From: Firmicutes bacterium UBA3871
GTDB lineage: Bacteria; Bacillota; Clostridia; Peptostreptococcales; Anaerovoracaceae
DNA length: 23,155 bases
Assembly: GCA_002392265.1 (NCBI GenBank)
Contig: DGGP01000137.1
Coordinates: forward strand, 1-23,155
Reading direction: 5' to 3'
Below, in pieces: positions 1-6,047 of the stretch. A model generated the notes under the pieces. It had not been told where the DNA came from. It searched no databases and was given only the letters and a program-made list of their open reading frames with translations. The translations under genes were made by a program, and so were the position numbers. Numbering within the stretch: position 1 is the stretch's first letter; each line of letters begins with the position of its first letter.

Positions 1-69
1 CGTTGCCTGCAGTTTGGTGCGTGGAAAAATGTAATGATTGACAGGTATCAGAATGTTGAAATTATTTAG
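1..69 (+). CDS. C-terminal end of a cut-off CDS, unknown product
   Basis: Frame 1 is open from the first base to a TAG at 67-69 and gives the last 22 residues of a protein ending NVMIDRYQNVEII. A terminator hairpin follows 10 bases later, as expected for a real gene end. The fragment is too short to assign to a family. Confidence 0.55.
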   Translation, partial: RCLQFGAWKNVMIDRYQNVEII

Positions 70-79
70 CGTGAAAAAG

Positions 80-110
80 AAAGAGCAAGGGGAAACTCCC
101 TTGCTCTTTT
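80..110. terminator. Bidirectional rho-independent terminator
   Basis: A perfect 12-bp stem (80-91 with 98-109, arms AAAGAGCAAGGG/CCCTTGCTCTTT) encloses a 6-base loop. T residues follow on the plus side and an A-rich run lies on the other side. It can therefore end both the plus-strand gene at 69 and the minus-strand cassette ending at 123. Confidence 0.85.
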
Positions 111-122
111 GCAATACATAAT

Positions 123-377
123 CTACTTGCCTATTGGCGTGCCATACTCTAGCAGAGTGTCGCTTGGTAAATCAATGCGGTCACTCCAATAGATGCATGT
201 GCGGCTTTCATCAATCTGAAAGTTTTGAAAGAGGGCGGGCTCTGTCTTCAGAGGCGCAAAATCTTTCAGAGTTTCTATATCTTCGCTGACATCATAAATG
301 ACAGTTTGCCCTTCGTCAAACTGTACCAATAAGCGATAGCCTTCTTGTGGCGTTACAGATTTTATTCTCGGAATCAT
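123..377 (-). CDS. DUF2442 domain protein
   Basis: A small protein of 84 residues resembling the DUF2442 family: a short beta-rich domain with a pattern near residues 5-30 like 'V.P...Y.L.V.F.dG....YDV'. Its biochemical function is unknown. I chose the ATG at 377 because GGGGAG lies 5 bases upstream; the in-frame GTG at 383 would overlap that ribosome site. The gene starts 23 bases after the DUF4160 stop and is probably co-transcribed with it. DUF2442 and DUF4160 genes are often neighbours in bacteria, and such pairs are sometimes suspected to be toxin-antitoxin-like modules. That role is inference and not visible in this sequence. Confidence 0.85.
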   Translation of the reverse strand: MIPRIKSVTPQEGYRLLVQFDEGQTVIYDVSEDIETLKDFAPLKTEPALFQNFQIDESRTCIYWSDRIDLPSDTLLEYGTPIGK

Positions 378-400
378 AGGCACTCCCCTTGCTGTTGTTC

Positions 401-655
401 TTATTCCAAAGGCGGAAGCTTATCAATCTTTTGCGAAGTCCACATCTCTTGAAGTTTGTCACCATAAAGACCGAGCCATTCACGCACCATATCCTGTGCT
501 TTTTTGGGAAGATCGCCATCAATCATCTCGCGAGTTTTTATGTTAAAAACCCCGACATATTCCCCGTAGAGAGCGTGCACATGTGATGGTTCGTGCTCCT
601 TTGGTTTAAAGAACATTTTAATAACGATACCGTAAAAACGTGTTATTTCTGGCAT
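401..655 (-). CDS. DUF4160 domain protein
   Basis: An 84-residue protein matching the DUF4160 family: it begins MPEITRFYGIVIKMFF and continues with the family hallmark E(P)SHVHALYGEY near residues 21-32, then an acidic/Trp-rich C-terminus (WLGLYGDKLQEMW). The function of the family is unknown. The ATG at 655 is preceded by AAGGAGATA at ideal spacing, so the in-frame upstream extension to 703 is not used. It is the first gene of a two-gene unit with the DUF2442 gene. A promoter with a perfect -10 and a nearby palindrome lie directly upstream, suggesting an independently controlled cassette. Confidence 0.88.
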   Translation of the reverse strand: MPEITRFYGIVIKMFFKPKEHEPSHVHALYGEYVGVFNIKTREMIDGDLPKKAQDMVREWLGLYGDKLQEMWTSQKIDKLPPLE

Positions 656-673
656 ATAGTTATCTCCTTCCTC

Positions 674-703
674 ATTATACTCTAATACCAATAAAAATGT
701 CAC
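674..703 (-). promoter_or_regulatory. Sigma-70 promoter of the DUF4160/DUF2442 cassette
   Basis: On the minus strand, GTGACA (698-703) is followed after 18 bases by a perfect TATAAT (674-679). The start codon at 655 and its ribosome site follow closely, so the leader would be very short (about 12 bases). Confidence 0.7.
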
Positions 704-711
704 TGTTTTCT

Positions 712-730
712 TGTGGAATATATTACCACA
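712..730. promoter_or_regulatory. Palindrome upstream of the DUF4160 promoter, possible operator
   Basis: TGTGG and CCACA arms flank an AATATATTA core, 8 bases upstream of the -35 element of the cassette promoter. The position suits a regulator site; no regulator is identified. Confidence 0.4.
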
Positions 731-828
731 CGATTTTTAGAAAGTAAAGTAAATTTTAGAAAAATTTTCCAAAAGATTATCGAAACAAAAGCAAGGAAAT
801 TTTAACAATATCTAAAATGCCTCAAACA

Positions 829-837
829 TGATATAAT
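829..837 (+). promoter_or_regulatory. Extended -10 promoter of the NUDIX/radical SAM operon
   Basis: TGATATAAT is a perfect extended -10 element 32 bases before the NUDIX start codon. No good -35 lies at normal spacing, which is usual for extended -10 promoters. TTAACA at 802-807 is too far upstream. Confidence 0.55.
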
Positions 838-868
838 ATAACGGATATGAATTCGAGGAGCGGAGATT

Positions 869-1435
869 ATGGAAATACTCGACATTGTTGACGAATACGG
901 GAATCCTACGGGAGAGACCGTTGAAAGAGAATATGCGCATGCAAACGGCATAAGGCATCGCACGTCCCACGTGTGGCTTTTGAGGAGACGCCCGGGCGGC
1001 GTTCAGATACTCCTGCAGAAGCGCTGCGAGGCCAAGGATTCGTTTCCGGGCTGCTACGATATTTCGAGCGCGGGACACATTCCGGCAGGCTGCGGCTATG
1101 TCGAATCCGCAATCCGCGAGCTGGCGGAAGAGCTGGGCGTTACAGCGGAGCCGAAAGACCTCATCGAGTGCGGCGACATCACAATAGGCTGGGATGAAAG
1201 ATTCCACAGTATAGACTTTCACGACCGCCAGTATTCGAAAATCTTTGCCACCTGGTGCTGTGACAAGGACGAGGCGGATTTCAACCTGCAAAAGGAGGAA
1301 ATCGAAAGCGTACTTTGGATGGACTTTGAAGAATGCCTCGATGCGGTAAAAAACGACAGAATCAAGCATTGCATCGCAATTGAGGAGCTCGAGACAGTTA
1401 AAAACGGTATTGAACGTTCTATTAATAAAATTTGA
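869..1435 (+). CDS. NUDIX hydrolase, IDI/YfcD-like
   Basis: A 188-residue NUDIX protein that probably hydrolyses a nucleoside-diphosphate-linked or related phosphorylated substrate in the cytosol with divalent metal. It has the layout of the isopentenyl-diphosphate isomerase-like/YfcD subgroup: N-terminal LDIVDEYGNPTG, a basic stretch HRTSHVWLL near residue 30, and a NUDIX box at about 68-90. The box reads GHIPAG.GYVESA followed by RELAEELGV, so the metal-binding REx2EE part is intact. The glutamate of the canonical G-x5-E start is Cys in this protein. GAGGAG sits 8 bases before the ATG. The gene is 59 bases upstream of the radical SAM gene and is probably the first gene of that operon. The substrate cannot be read from the sequence. 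Confidence 0.93.
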   Translation: MEILDIVDEYGNPTGETVEREYAHANGIRHRTSHVWLLRRRPGGVQILLQKRCEAKDSFPGCYDISSAGHIPAGCGYVESAIRELAEELGVTAEPKDLIECGDITIGWDERFHSIDFHDRQYSKIFATWCCDKDEADFNLQKEEIESVLWMDFEECLDAVKNDRIKHCIAIEELETVKNGIERSINKI

Positions 1436-1494
1436 TATATAAACAACGCAAATTGCCGAAATTAAAGAGCAGGCAAGACAGAGAAAGGACCGAA

Positions 1495-2895
1495 ATGGGA
1501 GTACAGAAAAGAGTAAAGGATTATTTTGAGAAAAACTTCACGGGAGTTTTACACACCACCCTCAATCCCGAGGGCCCGGGCGTAATCAGGATTCATCTGG
1601 TGCCGCCAAAGATAGAGGAAGGCGAGCCGGTAAACAGCATAGCAATCCTGAACGGACAGGATATTCTGCCCGTAAATACGACGTGGACAATTATCCTCGC
1701 CGAGTTTATAAAAGAAATCAATAAATACGAAGGAAAACCGCTCGGCAGTGCCGAAACAGAGGCTGCGGTTGAAAATACTTGTAAAAGCGTAAAGAAAATC
1801 TATCCTTTTGTCAGCAAAAAACTGATCCGCAGAGACCTTTATACAATTATGAAGACCTTTGAGCAGGTGGCTCGCGGAAAGTGGGTGGATGAGGATATAG
1901 ATTATCTCAGCATCGGCGACTATGCGCCGCACATGAGAGCTCCTCACAGGATGGATTTGATGGTAAGCGCAATGAGCGTGGACGGCAGATGGAATTGCAA
2001 CCAGAAATGCGTTCACTGCTATGCCGCAGGCCAGGTTCATGCCGATGAAAAAGAGCTTTCGACGGAAGAATGGAAGGAAATAATTGACCGCTGCCGCGCC
2101 GCATGCATTCCTCAGCTCACCTTTACGGGCGGAGAGCCTACGATGAGATCTGACCTGCCTGAGCTGGTGCGCCACGCATCGTGGTTTGTGACCAGACTCA
2201 ACACCAACGGCATCGCAATGACGCCGGAGCTTTGCAGAGAGCTGCGCGAAGCAAGCCTCGACAGCGTACAGATCACATTCTACTCAAAGGACGCAGAAAT
2301 TCACAACAAGCTTGTTGGAGAGGACAGATACGACGACACTGTTTCCGGCATCGAGAATGCGCTCGCTGCAGGGCTTAGTCTGAGCATAAACACTCCGCTT
2401 TGCACATTAAACCGTGACTATGTCGAAACGCTTAAGTTCCTGCACGAAAAGGGTGTAATGTTTGTGACATGCTCGGGACTGATTACTACCGGAAACGCTG
2501 CACTTTCAGAGTCTGAATCCATGCAGCTTTCAAAGGAGGAAATAAAGGAAATCCTCCGCGATGCGGTGGAATATGCTTATGCAAACGAAATGGAGATTAG
2601 CTTTACTTCACCGGGCTGGGTGGAGCCTGAGCTGTGCATGGAGCTCGGAATCAATGTGCCAAGCTGCGGAGCTTGTCTTTCAAATATGGCGGTGACGCCT
2701 TCGGGTAATGTCGTGCCTTGCCAGAGCTGGCTTTCAGGCGATGTGCTGGGAAATATTCTGCAGCAGGACTGGTCTGAAATCTGGGAGAGCGAGACTTGCG
2801 CGGAGCATAGGGCTTACTCGGCGCTGATGCTTGGAAAGTGCCCGCTTCGCAAGGGTGGAGATTGTATGGCGATTGAAGGAGGATGCAGCTTATGA
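1495..2895 (+). CDS. Radical SAM enzyme with SPASM-type C-terminal Cys cluster
   Basis: A cytosolic iron-sulfur enzyme of 466 residues that uses S-adenosylmethionine to start radical chemistry. The radical SAM signature is C168-x3-C172-x2-C175 (WNCNQKCVHCYA), with the SAM-contact motif FTGGEP near 210. The C-terminus has a seven-Cys SPASM-like cluster: C391, C394, G404-x4-C409, C435, C449, C457, C464. Such clusters bind auxiliary Fe-S centres in peptide-modifying enzymes of the PqqE/sactisynthase type. Residues about 45-135 precede the barrel and could form a PqqD/RRE-like peptide-binding domain, but this is weak inference. The start at 1495 is chosen for AAAGGA 7 bases upstream. Its stop codon overlaps the start of the Cys-tailed membrane protein (ATGA), so the two are translationally coupled, and that protein is the obvious candidate substrate. 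It could instead modify another peptide encoded outside the window. Confidence 0.95.
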   Translation: MGVQKRVKDYFEKNFTGVLHTTLNPEGPGVIRIHLVPPKIEEGEPVNSIAILNGQDILPVNTTWTIILAEFIKEINKYEGKPLGSAETEAAVENTCKSVKKIYPFVSKKLIRRDLYTIMKTFEQVARGKWVDEDIDYLSIGDYAPHMRAPHRMDLMVSAMSVDGRWNCNQKCVHCYAAGQVHADEKELSTEEWKEIIDRCRAACIPQLTFTGGEPTMRSDLPELVRHASWFVTRLNTNGIAMTPELCRELREASLDSVQITFYSKDAEIHNKLVGEDRYDDTVSGIENALAAGLSLSINTPLCTLNRDYVETLKFLHEKGVMFVTCSGLITTGNAALSESESMQLSKEEIKEILRDAVEYAYANEMEISFTSPGWVEPELCMELGINVPSCGACLSNMAVTPSGNVVPCQSWLSGDVLGNILQQDWSEIWESETCAEHRAYSALMLGKCPLRKGGDCMAIEGGCSL

Positions 2896-4214
2896 TAAAC
2901 AGAAATTGCAAAAGAATATCTGCTGCAGTGCTGTGCTGCATGCTGATTTGCCTAATCTTTGCGGCTGTGCCGGTATTTGCGGACGAGCCGACAGACTTTA
3001 TACAAAACTACGAGATTACAGTGGAACCAAATGAAGAGGATGCCACACTTAATATTCATTATCACATCGAGTGGGAGGTGCTCGAATCTGACGGGATCGG
3101 GCCTGTTTCCTGGGTGGAGGTAGGACTTCCAAACGGTGCGTACAGAGATTATCAGTCGCTCAGCGACAATATTTCTGAGCTTTATCCTTATTCAAGCGGT
3201 GGAAATTACCTGATGATGGTCAGCTTTAATGACGAATACTACGAGGGAAGTGTAATTGACTTTGATTTCTCCGTGATTCAGGACTATATGTATCAGGTAG
3301 ATGCCTATGAAGAGGGCTTTACGGCATATTCCTTTACACCGGGCTGGTTTGACAGCATCGAGGTCGGAAAGCTCACACTACGCTGGAATGCCGACAAGGC
3401 TACATCATGGAAGCCGGACGGACTGGTAAAGGATGGATATATTACATGGGAGGAGAGACTTGCACCGGGAGAAACGTTTTCGGTAAGAGTGGACTATCCA
3501 AACGATGCGCTCGGATTTGATGTTGCAAAGTACAGACTTGACGGCGGATATGAAGGCTATGTCGATTCCGACGGCTACTGGGTGGAATCCGGCGATTATT
3601 ACGGCGGCGACGATGCGGAGCTTATCGAAGCACTTGCCGGCTGGACGGTGATATTGTTTATCTTTTTATTTGTTCCGGGACTCATCGCGCGCCGCGTTCA
3701 GAACGCCTATGACAGGGGCTCCGGTATGAAGAGCAGCGGAACAAAGAAGATGGTAACCCGTACAATTGTAGAGTACTGGGCAACATGCCAGGGCTGCGGT
3801 GCACCGAGAGAGGGAGACGAACAGAAATGTCCATACTGCGGGCGCAGTTTTGTGAAAAAGGAATCGAAGTTTACCGAGGAGGCAATTCCTGAAGAGGACA
3901 GAGCCGAAATATTAAAGAAGGACAAAACAGGCGAATACAAATGCTCATCTTCGCCTAATAAATATGTCAGAGTAAATGTTGTTAATATCCCTGTGTCTCA
4001 CGGACATACACCTGCAGGCGGTGCCAAGCACGGCGGCAGCGGCGGACGCGGTCACGGCTCCTGCGCTCACAGCCACTGCGCTTGCGCATCCCATTGCGCA
4101 TGTGCCTGCGCTTGCGCTTGTGCGGGCGGAGGCAGAGCAGGCTGCAGCACGAAGGATTTCTACAATACAGATCTGAAATTAAAGCAGCTGGAGCTAAAGA
4201 CCATAAAGAAATAG
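2892..4214 (+). CDS. Membrane protein with zinc ribbon and Ala-Cys repeat C-terminal tail
   Basis: A 440-residue single-pass membrane protein of unknown function. A signal peptide (1-30, ending PVFA|DE) precedes a beta-rich, acidic/aromatic outer domain (31-246), a membrane segment (about 247-266) and a cytosolic part. The latter has a zinc-ribbon-like CxxC-x10-CxxC (C299, C302, C313, C316), then a Gly/His-rich linker, then nine Cys at 391, 396, 398, 402, 404, 406, 408, 410 and 418. Five of these form an unbroken C-A-C-A alternation, followed by GGGRAGCSTKDFY. The start at 2892 is set by GAAGGAGG 9 bases upstream; the in-frame ATG at 2883 abuts that site. The overlap with the radical SAM gene and the cytosolic side of the tail suggest that the tail is the enzyme's substrate. 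A metal-binding tail is the alternative. Confidence 0.93.
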   Translation: MINRNCKRISAAVLCCMLICLIFAAVPVFADEPTDFIQNYEITVEPNEEDATLNIHYHIEWEVLESDGIGPVSWVEVGLPNGAYRDYQSLSDNISELYPYSSGGNYLMMVSFNDEYYEGSVIDFDFSVIQDYMYQVDAYEEGFTAYSFTPGWFDSIEVGKLTLRWNADKATSWKPDGLVKDGYITWEERLAPGETFSVRVDYPNDALGFDVAKYRLDGGYEGYVDSDGYWVESGDYYGGDDAELIEALAGWTVILFIFLFVPGLIARRVQNAYDRGSGMKSSGTKKMVTRTIVEYWATCQGCGAPREGDEQKCPYCGRSFVKKESKFTEEAIPEEDRAEILKKDKTGEYKCSSSPNKYVRVNVVNIPVSHGHTPAGGAKHGGSGGRGHGSCAHSHCACASHCACACACACAGGGRAGCSTKDFYNTDLKLKQLELKTIKK

Positions 4215-4249
4215 CAAAACAGGGAAAAGCTAAAATGGGGACAGGTTAG

Positions 4250-5380
4250 ATGGAAAAAACAGAAAAGAAAAAGTGGATATGGCTGATTATCATAGCGGGA
4301 ATTGTGCTCTGGGCTGTTCTGAATTATCAGGTGGCACTGGCGGGAATAGGCTGGGTAGCGCGAGTTCTGATGCCTGTGATTATAGGCTTTGCAATTGCAT
4401 TCATACTGAATGTGCTGAAACGGGCAATCGAAAAATACCTGTTCAGACCCCTTGACAAAAGCTGCACGAAAATATGGCCGCGCATCAGGGACGGAATAGG
4501 GATACTCCTTTCGATTCTGATTCTGGTAGCAATAGTGGCACTGGTAATTACGATGCTGGTGCCTCAGATTCGCAGCACATGGGAAATGCTCACCGCGTCG
4601 TTTCCGCAGTACTGGCAAAGCGTCCAAGGGTGGCTTGATGTAAAGACCGCACAGTACGGCCTCGATGCTATAAAGCTGCCAAAGATCGAGACGGATTACG
4701 AGACACTGTTTGACCTCGCAAAGAGATTCCTCACAAGCGGCGTGGGTGCGGCATTCGGCTCTGCAATCGGTGTGATGACCGGCTTTGTAAATACCATGAT
4801 TAATGCGGCGCTCGGTCTGATTTTTGCCATCTACATGCTTGCCGAAAAGGACAAGCTTTCGGAGCAGTGCACGCGCCTTGTGAGGGCATCGTTTTCAGAG
4901 TCAAAGGCCGAAGAGATATTTTATATCGGCAGGACTGCCAACAGCATCTTTTCGGGCTTTGTTGTGGGTCAGTGCATAGAGGGCGTCATTTTGGGAATCC
5001 TCTGCGCGATAGGCATGCTGATATTCGGTTTCCCTTATGTGAGCATGATTTCGGTGCTGGTAGGAGTGACGGCGCTGATTCCGGTATTCGGTGCATTTTT
5101 CGGTACGGCAATCGGAGCCTTTCTCATTTTGATGGTCGATCCGATGAAGGCGCTTTGGTTCATAGTGCTCATAATCGTAATCCAGCAGATTGATGGCAAT
5201 CTGATCTATCCTCGCGTTGTCGGTGGCAAGGTGGGACTGCCGCCGCTGTGGACACTGCTGGGCGTAGTAGTGGGCGGAGCAGTAGGAGGACTTATTGGAA
5301 TGCTTGTCGGAGTGCCGGCTCTGGCGCTTGTCTATTCGCTTGTGGGCAGGTGGACAGGCAGACGGCTTGCAAAAAAATAA
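4250..5380 (+). CDS. AI-2E family transporter (YdbI/PerM/TqsA-like)
   Basis: A 376-residue polytopic membrane protein of the AI-2E transporter family. It begins with a short basic N-terminus and a hydrophobic helix (WIWLIIIAGIVLWAVL), then a second pair of helices around 33-100. A soluble segment (about 105-165) precedes closely spaced C-terminal helices ending in the Gly-rich LGVVVGGAVGGLIGMLVGVP. The family includes the E. coli autoinducer-2 exporter TqsA and Na+/H+ antiporter-like members, so the cargo is not predictable. The gene lies 35 bases after the Cys-tailed membrane protein with no terminator between them, and a strong terminator follows the stop at once. It is therefore probably the last gene of the operon. 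The start has only a modest ribosome site (GGGGACAG). Confidence 0.95.
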   Translation: MEKTEKKKWIWLIIIAGIVLWAVLNYQVALAGIGWVARVLMPVIIGFAIAFILNVLKRAIEKYLFRPLDKSCTKIWPRIRDGIGILLSILILVAIVALVITMLVPQIRSTWEMLTASFPQYWQSVQGWLDVKTAQYGLDAIKLPKIETDYETLFDLAKRFLTSGVGAAFGSAIGVMTGFVNTMINAALGLIFAIYMLAEKDKLSEQCTRLVRASFSESKAEEIFYIGRTANSIFSGFVVGQCIEGVILGILCAIGMLIFGFPYVSMISVLVGVTALIPVFGAFFGTAIGAFLILMVDPMKALWFIVLIIVIQQIDGNLIYPRVVGGKVGLPPLWTLLGVVVGGAVGGLIGMLVGVPALALVYSLVGRWTGRRLAKK

Positions 5381-5409
5381 CCCCGGGTTGCCCCGGGGCT
5401 TTGTCTTTT
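5381..5409 (+). terminator. Rho-independent terminator of the radical SAM operon
   Basis: CCCCGGG (5381-5387) pairs with CCCGGGG (5392-5398) across the loop TTGC, followed by CTTTGTCTTTT. It begins one base after the permease stop codon. Confidence 0.88.
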
Positions 5410-5420
5410 AAAACCTATGG

Positions 5421-5801
5421 TTACTTGTAGCAGATAGTTTCGATTTCAACCAGTGCGCCCTTTGGAAGTGCGCCTACTTCTACGGCGGAGCGAGCAGGAT
5501 ACTGGCCTTCTGTGAAGTATTCTGCATAAACAGCGTTCATAGCGGCGAAATCGCTCATGTGTGCGAGGAAAACAGTAGTCTTTACCACGTTGTCCATTGT
5601 CATACCGTTTGATTCGAGTATAGCCTTTACGTTTTCGAGGGATCTGCGAGTCTGTGCAGTAATATCGCCATCAACGATGTTGCCTGTTGCAGGATCGATA
5701 GGAATCTGGCCTGAAGTTACTACGAATGTGCCACAATCAATTCCCTGTGAATAAGGACCGATAGCTGCAGGAGCGTTTGGTGTTGAAATAATCTTCTTCA
5801 T
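5421..5801 (-). CDS. ridA: RidA family enamine/imine deaminase
   Basis: A 126-residue RidA (YjgF/YER057c/UK114) protein of normal family length. RidA trimers hydrolyse reactive enamine/imine intermediates such as 2-aminoacrylate and 2-aminocrotonate, which PLP enzymes release, to the 2-oxoacid and ammonia. The family residues are present: Y17 in GPYSQG, R104 in YPARSAVEV, and the terminal LVEIE segment. GGGAGG lies upstream of the ATG. The gene diverges from megL, whose reaction produces 2-aminocrotonate, so a detoxifying partnership fits. A strong promoter and a LysR-type operator sit in the shared gap, and the gene ends head-on against the permease gene, separated by its terminator. Confidence 0.96.
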   Translation of the reverse strand: MKKIISTPNAPAAIGPYSQGIDCGTFVVTSGQIPIDPATGNIVDGDITAQTRRSLENVKAILESNGMTMDNVVKTTVFLAHMSDFAAMNAVYAEYFTEGQYPARSAVEVGALPKGALVEIETICYK

Positions 5802-5867
5802 TTTTTATCCTCCCAATGTATACATGTTTGCGGATTTGCCTATGCAAATTCTTTTGTTCAATAATAT

Positions 5868-5896
5868 ATTATCTCACAAACTGAAAAGTCTGACAA
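5868..5896 (-). promoter_or_regulatory. Sigma-70 promoter of ridA
   Basis: On the minus strand, TTGTCA (5891-5896) and GATAAT (5868-5873) are separated by exactly 17 bases. The expected transcript start is near 5861, leaving a leader of about 60 bases before ridA. Confidence 0.7.
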
Positions 5897-5910
5897 TAAC
5901 CGATCTAAAA

Positions 5911-5939
5911 ACCCGTTATTCGAAAATATTATAACTGGT
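5911..5939. promoter_or_regulatory. LysR-type operator (T-N11-A palindrome) between ridA and megL
   Basis: ACCCGTTAT (5911-5919) and ATAACTGGT (5931-5939) are inverted repeats with one mismatch. They are spaced so that the inner bases form T-N11-A, the classical LysR box. The centre is about -64 relative to the predicted ridA start, the usual activator site of this family. A half-site ATAACCG lies just beside it near 5897. The LysR gene downstream of megL is the likely binder. Confidence 0.6.
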
Positions 5940-5941
5940 AA

Positions 5942-6018
5942 TATAATATCCACGCTACCACTTTAGCGTAATAATGTGTTATTTTTTAGACAGGTTATGT
6001 GACTCGTTGCATTATTAT
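5942..6018 (+). promoter_or_regulatory. megL promoter region and leader inverted repeats
   Basis: Two candidate promoters exist. One is a perfect TATAAT at 5942-5947 just beside the LysR box, with a poor -35 inside the box. The other is TAGACA (5987-5992)-N17-CATTAT (6010-6015). Between them lie a perfect 6-bp inverted repeat, ACGCTA/TAGCGT (5952-5969), and AATAA/TTATT (5970-5983). Which promoter is used cannot be decided from sequence. Confidence 0.4.
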
Positions 6019-6047
6019 GCTTGAGAGAAAAAATGGAGGTAAGTATT

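Noticed and set aside
4062..4121. Simple-sequence slippage producing the Cys-Ala run
   Set aside because: The codons vary (TGC/TGT with GCA, GCC, GCT, GCG), so the protein pattern, not a DNA microsatellite, appears to be maintained.
5802..6047. SAM riboswitch upstream of megL
   Set aside because: No S-box-like conserved core or terminator/antiterminator pair is seen; the repeats present are short and AT-rich.
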